From the NCBI GenBank assembly GCA_965153355.1, contig OZ231128.1:17980001-18044000 (forward strand): a stretch of DNA of 64,000 nt, in the 5' to 3' direction. This stretch comes from Flaccisagitta enflata. Taxonomy: Eukaryota > Chaetognatha > Sagittoidea > Aphragmophora. Below the pieces are notes generated by a model, which searched no databases, was not told where the DNA came from, and saw nothing but the letters and a program-made list of their open reading frames with translations. How positions within the stretch are numbered: the first letter of the stretch is position 1; each line of letters opens with the position of its first letter. This document shows, in pieces, positions 53,600-64,000 of this stretch. A program made the position numbers and the translations under genes.

Positions 53600-55440
53600 T
53601 TGAGTTTTTGTGGTAAATTTGAATCTGTCTACGATAAGAACTTTACTAATAGTACCCTGTTCTTTCTCTTTCTTTTTCTTCCCTTCGGGGAGGATTCACT
53701 CTCAGACAGCTGCACCACCTGCGCCTTTCGATGCGGTCGCCGTCGACGACATCATTCATCGCCTTTCGCGCACGAGTTGACGAGATGTTGGAGCCGGAAT
53801 GACCCTTCGTCTCTGTAATGGAGAAAAGCGCAGAGTGATGTGGTAAATTCCACCATGATTCTTACTAATTTGTTTTTACCTTACAGATTCATTTTTATAC
53901 ATGGTTAGTAACTTATTTATTTTGTCTTATTTTGTTTGGTTCCTTGGAACATGTAAAATTTGTTGTGTTTGTTTAGACATGGTCTTTTTAGTCATTATTA
54001 CGAATACTTTCGTATGACATGTTTTAGTAGTATGCCCCCACTTACCATTTTCCACTCTCAAGTCAAATCCCAGGCTTGGAGTGCTCCTAGGCCCGTTCCC
54101 CTTCCCCCTTTCCCTGTAACTTTTTCAGAAGGGGCGCCTCAACCTCCTCGTCGCCGCCTCGTCTCCATTCGTCGTCATTGATCGTTGCCAAATTTGCTGG
54201 TGGTGGATCCTTTCCGGACGGGAATCATCATTCGTGCAGTCGTCGATCTGTTGATTGTTTGGGTGGGGATGTAAGAGGCGGTGGACGGGGGGGGAGGGGC
54301 GGGGGTTGTGTCTATGTAAATTTTTTTTTAAGGAAGGTAGTATCGGTTTTTTAGTAGGGTTTCCCCGACTGGAAACTAGATGTCGGATTTTTGAAATTCG
54401 TGAAATTCCAAAAATGGGGCAGAATGTTAGAAATGTATGTCCGTCCGTCTGTTGGGTATGTGTGCTTTTGTCTCTTTTGCGTGCTTTTGACTTTTTCTCT
54501 TTTTCGATTATTCAATGCCCGCGTCTTTTGTTTCTCGCCATTTTTTATATTGAACGCTAGATGGGTAACCATGTGGTTGCGCCTTGTGTCTTGTGCCATT
54601 TGTTTTTATTACGTAGGCGAACATACGTATCCGTCTTTCATCATCCAATTTTTGGATTGATTGATTTTATTTATTACGGCATTGCTTCTTAAAGTGATTG
54701 ATTGATTTTTCGTGATCGTCTGAATACGCCCTTAAATTACTAATTTCAATAATCTCATCTTTTTATTGCAGATAAACTAATGAACGGACATTAACGTTAA
54801 TTTGACACCGACAGACTGTGGGTTGAAACCAACGAAAGTGGGCCTAAAAGTAAGTTTTTACAGACGCGTGTTTGCTTTTATTATCGTTGTTTTATCTTGT
54901 CTTCCGGTCTGTTATTTTGTCTTTTGCCCTTTTGCATTTTTATCGCCGGATTTTAGTATGGTTTTTATTCGCTTGCCCGATCAGCTTGCTATAGGGATGA
55001 TATGGATGAATTTAATGGGATGGGCCGGGGCAGGGGCAGGTATTATCAGGTGGCATGGGCTCTGAAGAAGATGAACATGTTGTCATGTGCTGTTTCTGTC
55101 CTTATTGTGTCCTATCTCGATTTCATGTTATCTTTTGCGTTTGCTGATCACATTTAACGCCCACTTTCCCTTTCATTTTTCCCCCTCTCTTCAGTTGTTG
55201 AAATTTTTATGGAATAAACGAGACGATCGCCTTCCTATTTTCCAATCGGCCAACTTTCTTTCACCACAAGTCGTCAGTCAGATAGACGCTCATAGACAGT
55301 GCCAGTTGAAACTCGTGGGCGTAATTATACCGTGCATACAATTATGGCAGACGGGCACTCAGGTGCCTATAAAAGCCTACCTACCCCCCCTCCCTTCCCC
55401 CGCCAGGAAAAAGAAAAAATTAACACATAATGAGTCGCGC
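53600..55440. other. No gene recognised
   Basis: T-rich, weakly structured DNA with C-rich patches at 54060-54180 and G-rich patches at 54270-54305 and 55020-55050. ORFs on both strands are short and unlike known families. It could be 3' continuation of the GC-rich cluster or intron of the MAM/LDLa gene. Confidence 0.4.
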
Positions 55441-55474
55441 TCCTCAAAAACGACACTTATATACGAATACTAAC

Positions 55475-58400
55475 CATCATGTTCACGCGCGGTTTTGAGC
55501 CTTTGCATGCCGGTGGCTTCTTCGGCCGGGACGAGTTGAATGCAGTTCTTTTCGTCACTTCCGTCCAGGCAGTCATTTTTCCCGTTGCAGATCTTCTCCG
55601 GTCGCACGCACGAGAATTCGGGGCAAAGGAAAAAGTCGCGCGGACACCAACCACAATCCAATTCGTCAGACCTGGGATCACAAGGGGCCAAATGACCAAC
55701 ATGAAAACACGCAGAGCAGGGGCGTAAAGATTTTACAATACTACCGCCGTCCAAACAGTGTCCAACAAATTTAGTGTCCCAACAAAAATTAAATTATTGT
55801 TTTTTTATCAAAACTGTAAATAAACAATAATTAAGTACAGTCAAAGTTTCATGATAAGCAATTTAATTTTGCTCACTCTCTCTTTTTTTTTCTCTTTCTT
55901 CTTCTATCCTTTCTTCTTTCTTCTTTTTCCTTTTCTGTTTTTTGTTTTCTTGAAAAAATTAGTGTCCGACAATTACGGTGTCCCAACAAAAAGTACTGCC
56001 ATAGCTGTAGTGGCAGTTCCTTCCCCTATACCCCTTAAGAATAATGACCAAATAAAAACGCGTAATCTGATTCTGCTCCATATAAAGCGTTGTTAGACGA
56101 TCAGTCGCTCACTTGTTCCCCTTTACGATCCATCATGACCTGAGAAAACACAACAGATCCAGTCTAACTCAAAAGCGGCGGGAAATCTCATTTGCATACT
56201 GCAGATGTTCTATTATTCGCATTAAATACAAAGATCAATATCTGCCGGAACATTTTTTTCCTGCTCAATGGGCTCAACAAAAGAAAACGCTCAAATAAAA
56301 ACCCCACGTAAACAAATATCAAATATACTCACCTATCTTCACAATCCAAAACCCTGTCGCAAAACTGGGAAGGATAGAGCAGTTCTGCGCATTTGGTTCT
56401 ACCGCACCGACCGGGGACGGTTCTCACGTCGTCGATGGCGATATCACCCGACCAACCTTTACCAATTTCAGCCTCGAAGACCACTTGGAGAGGGCCCGGA
56501 TTCAGTGTCACCTACGCCATCAATTTTACGAAGGAGAAACGTAAGATGTGTAGATGTATGAACGTATGTCTGTCTGTATGTATGCAGCTTATTAATTATG
56601 AAAAATTGACCCGACGAAAAGCAATGAACAATATGCCTCAAGCCCTAGGGCTTTTTTTCGCGATTCAACGTCCCAAGAGATACACACACACAGCGTATAC
56701 CTGGCCAAAAATCCAATTTGGTGATTGAGACGAGGACCTCGACCAAATCGGAGTGGACAAAGACTTCTGGTGAAGTGGTTTAGAATAGACGCGTAACGCA
56801 CCAACAGCTAATCCACGCATGTGATACCTTGACAGACGTGAAAGGAAGAAAATGGAGAAGGAGGATAAAGTAAGGGAGATTGGGGAAAAGAAGAAGAAAA
56901 TGGAAGAAGTAGATGGACATTGGACAAGACAACATCAAGAAGCGGCGGAGAAAACTTAGCAGAGGAAGAAACATGGGGTGAAGGAGCAGGAGCAGGAAAA
57001 GGAAAAGAAGACGAAGTAGCATACAGAAGAAAAGCAGGTGAAGCAAAGAAAAACAAATGAGTGTGAAGAAACCATTATAATGAAATGCCGAAACTTTGTT
57101 AGAACCTCACCAAAACTGCAGACACATCTTGTAAGGGGTGTATGAGATCGGAGAGATGAATCTTGCCAAGTCTCCCTGACGCCTAGGCAGTGACGCTTCC
57201 ACAAACATGTAATGCCCTGAAGTATGACAAAGCATGATCATGTATTGCAAACCCTCGAGCTGGAAATAAATGTTTTCAATTTGCATTCAATCTCCATCGT
57301 TCAATCAAAGTCAGTTTTACTCAATAATTGTCACTTTTTTACAGCCTTCAGTCTTCATCCATGTATCCATCCATCCCTCAATCTTCAATCTCGAACCTTC
57401 CATTCTTTAATCGTCTACCATCATTCAACCCAAAACGCATTCAATCCTCATCCATTAATCAATAATTCAATCCTAATCCGTCATTCAATCTTCAATTTTC
57501 ATCCATGCATCCATTCATGTTGGATGGATGATCCATCTATGATAGATGGTTGATCCATCTATGATAGATGGTTGATCCATTCATGGTGCATAGATGATCC
57601 ATCCATAATGGATGAATGATCCATCCATAATGGATGGGTGATCCATCCATAATGGATGGGTGATCCATCAATAATGGAAGAATGATCCATCCATAATGGA
57701 AGAATGATCCATCCATAATGGAAGAATGATCCATCCATAATGGAAGAATGATCCATCCATAATGGATGGGTGATCCATCCATAATGGATGGGTAATCCGT
57801 CCATCTCCAACCATCCATCCCATCTACCTGAGCACGCGGCATGGGGTACATCTTGAATGAAATTGCCGCGTGTGTGATCATTTTCTGGTCCGGTGGTTTC
57901 ACTCGGCGTCGGACCGCAATTACGGATCCAATCGAAGTCATCAAAGACGTCTGAGAAGGCGGCAAATGTTTCATTTAGTTGAGTGAAACCATGAAAAGTC
58001 TAAGGGCGTGCTTCTACTGACGACCAAAAACGCGTGTTCCCAGTGAACGCGTTTACAGCGTGAACAAATATTCATGAATTTCAACTATTGCACAAGGGAG
58101 AGAGCGAGAGCGAGTCCGTGAACTGAGCGAGAGAGCAAAGCGGAGCGCAGCAAAGTGAGTGAGCGGAGTGAGCGAGCAAACGAACGCAGCGAGCAACCGA
58201 GTGGCCCGTTAAAAACGCGATTATGGGACATTTGCTTATCCGAGCTGTGACCTCAAATGAGCGCACCTTGCATGTATTCGCACTGGCCGCGATGGTCGAA
58301 GTCGCACTCGAGAACAGAGCCCGTGTTAGGTGGATAGGTCGGCCGATTCGTTACCAAGTGCGTCGCCGTCGTAAAAATCTCATTCCCACCACCGGTAATT

Positions 58401-59319
58401 TCCCGCGTCGTCTGTATCAACGTCAAAAACGAAAGAATATTGTAAACTCACATTCGGTCAGCAATCTCAGGCTGATTGGAAAACGTCAATGAGTTATTCG
58501 TTCGCATTCGACCCCCAAAAAAATCAACTACTTTGAACAATTCAAGTTAATTTACAGGGACTCTCACTATCATAGGGAAGGTATAAATACAAGGACTTTC
58601 ACCTTTATAGGGAAGGTATAGCCGTATAGGTACAGGTAAAAGTACAGGTACAGGTTGCCTCAGACTTTTTTGAATGAAAATTGAGTAAATGAAAATTGAT
58701 CATACTGCATACTCTTTTGCAACACTCTTCCACTTTTCAATACCAAATTTAAATACTTGCATTGCTGTTTGACTTCAGATTTTTAGTCGCGAACTAGCGA
58801 CTCAATAAGAAGCTTTATCCGTCAGTCTGTTAGCCTGTCTATTGGTTCATCTGTGGGTCTGTCGCGCTCGAGTGTATGGGTGGGTGGGGGGGGGGGGAAG
58901 TGTCACACGCCCCAGCCCATCCGTACCCAGGTTACATAAGTTAGAAAATAGCATACCACTGTCATACTCTCATACGATCTCGATTCATCGTGCAAAAGGC
59001 ACCACACAATCATTGTTCCATCTAACATGATTCTTTCCCACCACTACGTCTGCCAAGAATTAACAACTATTTCAAGTGCCAATTCAATAAATCTGAATCC
59101 AAAGAAGGCAGTAAACAGAGCGAATCTAAGAGAATGAGAAGAAAAAACTTACCGGCTCAAGTACTTCCGGATAAAAAGAATTGTTCAGTAAGAAGATGAA
59201 GAGGATTCAGAAAACATCAGCGTGAGAAATATAAGGTATTTTGTTTTATTTTATTCTACTTACAAAGGAAGGTCTTGTTGTAGCTCCATTAGTTGATGGA
59301 TACGTTACGCCCGAGGGAG
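55475..59319 (-). CDS. MAM plus tandem LDL-receptor class A protein, partial (7 exons)
   Basis: Exons: 59319-59264, 58411-58267, 57950-57828, 57195-57111, 56827-56701, 56511-56333, 55671-55475, all AG/GT and phase-consistent (912 nt). The order of parts is a Thr/Pro/Ser linker (about residues 1-50), a MAM domain ([79 protein letters not shown]), then two LDLa repeats with the calcium motifs DCEDRSDELDC and [11 protein letters not shown]. Such proteins are extracellular or membrane-bound and are involved in adhesion or as receptors. The N-terminal exons and whatever follows 55475 (phase 1) are not found. The membrane-protein end at 22283-21871 happens to fit by phase, but 33 kb and other genes lie between, so I do not join them. 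Confidence 0.88.
57525..57810. repeat. ~21-bp GATCCATCCATAATGGATGG minisatellite
   Basis: About 13 units, each with an internal palindrome (CCATCCATAATGGATGG), in the intron between the MAM exons 57950-57828 and 57195-57111. It begins 18 bp after the 57828 donor. ORFs over it repeat a Trp/His/Ile peptide. Confidence 0.9.
58415..59260. other. MAM-gene intron
   Basis: Contains two copies of an ATAGGGAAGGTATA segment (58570-58625), a G-rich patch at 58880-58896, and unique AT-rich sequence. A GTAAG donor-like site on the minus strand near 59150 could end another exon, but its phase does not fit the exon at 59319. Confidence 0.45.
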
Positions 59320-59324
59320 CTAGA

Positions 59325-60420
59325 AATGGAAAAGAAAATAACAAATGAAAATAGTGCTGCGTGTACTCTCGCCATAAGGTCATCATAACCTCAACATAGG
59401 TGTATAGTACGATTAGTGATCATGGGCTTAAGAGACTGAAATAAATCTCAATCTGATATGGATATGGTCTCCTTCGACCTGCCATATTTACCAAGTGTTT
59501 TCTTGTGGTCTGCATACCTCATGTATAGACAGAAATTGGTGACTTTTTTTAAATGATGCATAACTTTTGACCAGTTTTGTGATTTCTGAAGAGGGAAAAT
59601 TTCTTTAGAAATTTAAAGGATAGTTGTGATGGGTCCGGATTAAACACCAGTGAGAGCTCCAAAGGCTCTTATCCTTTATTAAAGACTTTAAAGTAGGGTT
59701 GAGTAGTAATGTTGTCCAACTTTCATATATCATGTTTAATCTAATGCAGAAGACAAATATTTCTCTTCCCACCTCGTATTTGTCTTAAATTGGTTCTAAA
59801 TTCAAAAGCCTTTGACGGTAATGAATTTTCTAAATTCAAATGACATATTATATTGTTTGTTAATTAACAACAGGTTAAATTAATTTTGCAATTACTGATA
59901 TAGTTATATCAATATAAATTTCAATCATTAATTGCAAAATAATGGACAAAATTTGATTGAGACTCAGTGCTCCATTTAACCCCTTGTGGGCAGGGTAAAA
60001 TGGGTCACCTAAGCTATTGGGCAGAGGCCCCGGCCCCGGCCCAGAGGGTTGATGACCTATTACCCACATAAAGATATTCTCCAGTTTCCATTTTTCATCC
60101 CCATATCCTTTCTCGTATATGGGGAATTTTATCCCCCTGCACCTCCACCTCTATCAATCCCTCCATCTGTGCCCCCCTTTGAGGCTCAAATCCCAGCGTC
60201 AAGGCTCAAATCTTAGCCTCGAGGCTTAAATTTCAAATTTTGGAGTAGAAGAAAATTTCCCCAAAAGTGAAAGCATAGGTCATTGGCCCCTTCTAACCAC
60301 CTCACCCCCACACACACTAATTTTGGGGCATTGGGTACTGCTGAGCACCTATTGCTTTTGCGACTATTGGGCGATTAAGAACCGTATAAACATAACTGCC
60401 ACTGTCCAAATGCTTGATTG
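59325..60420. other. No gene; CAGCGGCCC-family fragments at right
   Basis: AT-rich until 59980. At 59983-60300 there is a GGGCAGAGGCCCCGGCCCC segment, AGGCTCAAATCCCAGC units (60185-60230) and AAGCATAGGTCATTGGCCCC, matching the repeat family at 14738-15200. Confidence 0.55.
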
Positions 60421-60427
60421 GCCTTTT

Positions 60428-60770
60428 TAGGCAGCGGCCCTGAAGGGCACAATGTCCTGCAGAACACAGGGGGTTTGTTCGTACATCCCCCCCCAGCCTC
60501 CAGGCTCAAATCCCAGCTTCCAGGCTCAAATCTCAGGTTCGAGGCTCAAATCTCAGTATTGGGGCTAAAATTTGCACACACAGACGGACGAACAAACAAA
60601 CAAATGAAAGTCCCCCTGTGTTCTACAGGACATCATCCCCTTCAGGGCCACTGCCCTGCTTCCCATCACCTACAAGATTTTCACCAACATACATAGCAGG
60701 GCAACTGGTATCGCTGACCACATATTGCCCATGGGCGACTGGTTTATCATCCAACTTGCACGCGACTAAT
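60428..60770. repeat. Inverted-repeat element with AGGCTCAAATCTCAG core
   Basis: The left GGCAGCGGCCCTGAAGGGC..GTCCTGCAGAACACAGGGGG (60430-60472) pairs with the right CCCCCTGTGTTCTACAGGAC..CCCTTCAGGGCCACTGCCC (60610-60657). Between them are four to five ~20-bp units. The right shoulder, GGTATCGCTGACCACATATTGCCC, recurs at 11730-11752. Confidence 0.75.
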
Positions 60771-60774
60771 TTCA

Positions 60775-61770
60775 GTAATACGGTATACAGTAATATATGT
60801 TTCCAATATTTGTGTTGGGGGAATGGGGATATGGAAGCGGTCATTTTTTTGCCGCTTCCATCGCTTCCGCTTCAATTTCTTGGTTCAAATACTAGTAGCT
60901 ATCCCACCCACCAAAATGGAAGCAGTCAATCGCTTCCACATCCCTAGACTAGGGAGGACAGGTGTCGGCGGGGGGGGGGGGTAAATTGTCCGCCCTTGCC
61001 CACCTGTCCGCGACGATAGTGCAACACTAATTTCTTGTTTTGAACAAAAATTGCAGCAACTGACGCATACCCTCAGAGAACCTGGTTAGCAGTCTTCAAG
61101 GTGGCTTTAAAATATTTGTTTCTTGTGAACTATGTGCCCTCCTCGTAACAACTTATCAAGAGAGGGGAGAGCCCTGCTCATCTCAAACCTTTACGTCTGT
61201 AATTACGAATGTCAAATTGAATAGCGAGATTTAGAGCAGCGTGAAAAAGAAGAACGGACCACCAAAGGTGGCCAGCGAGTAAAATTTCGCTGAATGTCGA
61301 AGGGAACACGAGAATCCCACTTCACTATCTTGGAGAGGAAAACTTTAAAAAACAAGGCCGGACACAAAGCCAATAAGTAGTCGTTGGCGAGTGGGCAGGG
61401 GCGGTAATGCGAGTGGGCAGGGTCAGTATGGGGCAGGGGGGCTGTCTATTTTATTCGATTTTGCGTCATCTGAAATTTTGGGTTACCTACGTACCTACAC
61501 ACCCACACCCTCTTGCTGAGTCGCTCAGCCAGCAACTTTAAAGGCTTAAACATTCAAATTGCTACATTGCAAAAAACCATTCTTTTAAAACAAGTATTGT
61601 AACCAACAACTGACCCGGGGTTGCAATATCATCGCAGACGGGTGAGCAGGGGCAAACACATTTCTACGGTTTTCATCTTTAATGTTGCGTGTCTGCAACA
61701 GAAAAGTTAAGTAAAAGAAAGTTGGTATCGTCAATTAATCTGAGAGTCTATCCGCCGGGCCAGTCAAATT
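60775..61770. other. No gene; hairpin-element remnants
   Basis: AACAAGGCCGG at 61351 followed by GTGGGCAGGGGC (61391) and, near 61640, CGCAGACGGGTGAGCAGGGGC with a TTGCGTGTCTGCAA hairpin at 61685-61698, so one or two decayed terminal-hairpin copies. The rest is unremarkable. Confidence 0.5.
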
Positions 61771-62438
61771 ATACAGTGAACACATAACACAATGAGGAAT
61801 AAGGTAATAGGTACAAAAGGTATTTTTTCCTAAATATTCGAAAAATCTGTTTTTTATGTGTAACAAATCAGGAAGAAAAATTGAACGCCTTTCTGCCAAG
61901 ATGGTAACATTTTACGGCTAGTCCCTTCCCTCGTACCGGGAGGCGCAGGAGATGAAATATCAAATCTAGGAGGAAAAACGGAGAAAATAGGGGAAAGAAG
62001 AACCCTCGAAATGTCCTCTTTCCCACCCTGCCTGTACCAGATGGCACTGTGAGATAAAATTGTATGGCACTGAGAGAGGAAATTCTATATCTTGATTTAA
62101 GGTGTACAGTAACACCCCGCTTTCACAAACACAAGATTAACGGAACACCGTCCATATAGATATGGAATTTGAGACCATTAACAAGTCAATGTAGATGCGT
62201 CCTCGCATCTCTATAAGAGGGTCTGTCCGTCCATCCTTTCTCAATTCTTTGGCAATTTTCTCCAGTTTTGAGCTAAGTTTGGCTAAATGGGCAGGCCTAC
62301 AGCTTTCTCAAATCCACTGGTGCACTCACCTTTTTACTAGCTCGCAATATAATCACCAAGGAAATTCTTAAGATTAAATATCTTTCAATTAACAAAATTC
62401 TTCATTTTTGAGAAAAATGACAAAATGCCAAACAATAA

Positions 62439-62676
62439 AACAAGCCCGACCAGGCAACGATGCGTCCTGACTGTGTCTCTGCGTGTATTGACTTTGGCGC
62501 TAGACTTGGACGGACAAACTGATGACGACATAGTACCGATGAGGCTCCTGAAATATCCAAACGACTAAATACATGACATCCTCGCGGCTGAACTGCGATT
62601 TCCAAGGAGGCGTAATGGACAGACGGACCAACCGACCGACCGACAGACCCTCTTATAGAGATGCGAGGACGCATCT
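62439..62676 (+). mobile_element. Terminal-hairpin element, AGATGC type, with empty site
   Basis: Begins AACAAGCCC, inner motif GATGCGTCCT at 62459-62468, a GACC block near the 3' end, and hairpin AGATGCGAGGACGCATCT at 62659-62676, then AAAAAG. The other arm of the duplication (about 45575-45590) lacks it. Confidence 0.85.
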
Positions 62677-62770
62677 AAAAAGACTTCTGGTTGGCGTCAT
62701 TAGAAAGAATAAAGTTTTCTTTTTCTTAATTATGAATATCTAAAAATGTTTACTTCCAGCCAAAAACTAG

Positions 62771-63573
62771 GGGAGGGTGGGGCAAATCGGGCCACTTGTG
62801 TATATTAATGTCACTTCTGAAATGAATATTGGGACAAAAGTAGTGATGATCCTGCCATGAGTTGCACCAGTCAATGGGGTTGAAGGGGTGATGTTTCTTC
62901 AGAACTGCACCAGCAACATCAGCATCAGCACAACTTCATTCCTGACCTTTACTGATACGATAACTGATAGGTTGTGATAAACTTTTACAAACCTCAACAA
63001 TTGTCATTTTGGGTGACTTTTTGGTATTGGATGTGGTGAATAGGTCCAATACCTTACACATCACATAAATCTTTGATACCAATTTGCTAGTCTTGCTGTA
63101 TGAGAAGATGATCAAAATGTGGGGTAAATCGGGCCACCAGGAAATTCCTCTAATTTCTTTGTTAGCAGATTTTTCATGGCTGTAAAATGCGACAATTTCT
63201 GGCCCAGGAATAATTCCTGTTTTTTAGTTGGTAAAATCAAATGAATTTGGCAATTACGTAATTAGATCAAACCCCAACTTAGCTCCTGGCATCCTGGCAA
63301 ACAGATTTAGGTGATGTGGTGAGCCCCTAGAGGAATATGCAAATGAAGCTAAAAGTGGCCCGATTTACCCCACCTGGGGTAAATCGGGCCACATCAGGTT
63401 TTTAAAAAAATATGGGCCCCTATGGGGTCCACTCTGGAATTCACTATATCAGCCCTAAACCTATGGATAAATGCTACTTTAACATGGAAATCAATTGCAT
63501 AAGGGGATAAATTTAAAAAATTTCCCAAACAAAAACAGTAAAAGTGGCCCGATTTGCCCCACCCCCCCCCCTT
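62771..63573. mobile_element. ~800-bp MITE, TIR GGGTGGGGCAAATCGGGCCAC, TSD ACTAG
   Basis: Ends GGTGGGGCAAATCGGGCCAC and GTGGCCCGATTTGCCCCACC are inverted, with further GGGTAAATCGGGCCAC copies inside (63122, 63362-63392). ACTAG flanks it at 62766-62770 and 63574-63578. The left arm of the duplication has an uninterrupted site near 45490. No ORF. Confidence 0.85.
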
Positions 63574-63634
63574 ACTAGCTTGCTAAAATTGACTCAAATC
63601 AAAAATGGAAAATTTTATTTCTCCCCCACATTTC

Positions 63635-63816
63635 AACAAGGCCGGAAACACGGCTACCCAAGTCGCGTGCGGGTGGGCAGGGGCCATATTTGAGGCCACT
63701 CCATGATTTGGGCAGAACCAGTGAGGCCAAAGACCGCAAAAACTCAAAAAAAGTAAAGTGTGACGGACGGACCGACGGACCGACAAAGCGGGTTGTAGAG
63801 TCGCGTGCACGCGACT
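63635..63816 (+). mobile_element. Terminal-hairpin element, AGTCGC type, best-defined copy
   Basis: 182 bp: AACAAGGCCGG, inner motif AGTCGCGTGC at 63661-63670, GTGGGCAGGGGCCATATTTG, GACGGACC block, and hairpin AGTCGCGTGCACGCGACT at 63799-63816. The other arm reads TTTC directly joined to AAAAAGTC, so the ends are exact to within an A or two. Confidence 0.9.
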
Positions 63817-64000
63817 AAAAAGTCAAATTACGTAATTCGACTTTTTTCCAACTAATATATACTGTGATCTAGAACCAAATAATACCTGGAGATGAGTTTA
63901 ATATAGGAGGTAATCCAGACGTAGTGCGCACATAAGACGGTGGCACATATCTTCGCCCACAAACGACTTTCTCGGGAAAATCGCATACATATGAATCTGA

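Larger units (their letters stand above)
61772..64000. repeat. Right arm of the large inverted duplication, with chitin-binding exon copy (minus)
   Basis: Reverse complement of 45255-46241, interrupted by three insertions (62439-62676, 62771-63573, 63635-63816). On the minus strand 63996-63886 is a 111-bp copy of the second chitin-binding exon with intact AG and GT borders. The copy runs to within four bases of the window end, so more may follow beyond it. Confidence 0.9.

Noticed and set aside
63635-63816. Calling the hairpin family a SINE because of the 3' A-run
   Set aside because: The A's are present at the empty site, there is no target duplication, and no pol III A or B box was seen.

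Overview
This is a repeat-rich animal nuclear genome window. Its genes are split by spliceosomal introns, and more than half of the DNA is microsatellite, minisatellite or short inverted-repeat transposon. The genes fit a bilaterian, most likely a chitin-making ecdysozoan such as an arthropod: an SLC6 transporter, a CABLES-type cyclin-box protein, a type-2 chitin-binding protein and a MAM/LDL-receptor-class-A protein. The species cannot be named from the sequence. There is one assembly gap of 10 N at 8076-8085.

Layout. 339-7334 (minus): eight phase-consistent exons of a divergent SLC6 transporter (424 codons, running off the left edge). 8342-12326 (plus): three phase-linked exons of an unrecognised Ser/Thr-rich protein. 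12616-18578 (minus): a complete CABLES gene of eight exons and 782 codons. 18824-21417: a TIR transposon with a tandem-repeat core. 21871-22283 (minus): last exon of a single-pass membrane protein. 24439-26409 (minus): three exons with an S4 voltage-sensor helix, resembling SLC9C exchangers. 26.4-41.7 kb: almost all repeats, with one decayed transposon ORF (29686-30000), a direct segmental duplication (30.2-34.65 against 34.83-36.6 kb) and a satellite of about 158 bp (36.66-39.64 kb). 41768-49035 (plus): a chitin-binding protein whose first intron is GC-AG. 51.5-53.6 kb: a GC-rich cluster of broken ORFs. 55475-59319 (minus): a MAM plus LDLa protein. 61772-64000: an inverted copy of 45.24-46.24 kb, including the second chitin-binding exon.

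The most interesting layer is the mobile DNA. Because the window holds two duplications, filled and empty insertion sites can be compared directly. This gives exact ends for a short element family that starts AACAAGGCC and ends in a hairpin followed by AAAAA. The hairpin stem changes from copy to copy with both sides changing together, and a third site near the 5' end changes in step. I see no target-site duplication beyond a possible 1-2 A. This resembles non-autonomous Helentron-type rolling-circle elements, but the variable matched hairpin code is, to my knowledge, unusual. Several other TIR elements have clear target duplications (TA, TACATA, CTAATCAT, ACTAG, TTTTCTAGTA). One supplies position +6 of a CABLES 5' splice site.

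Exon calls were made by hand from reading frame, splice dinucleotides and phase agreement; no alignment or expression data were available.
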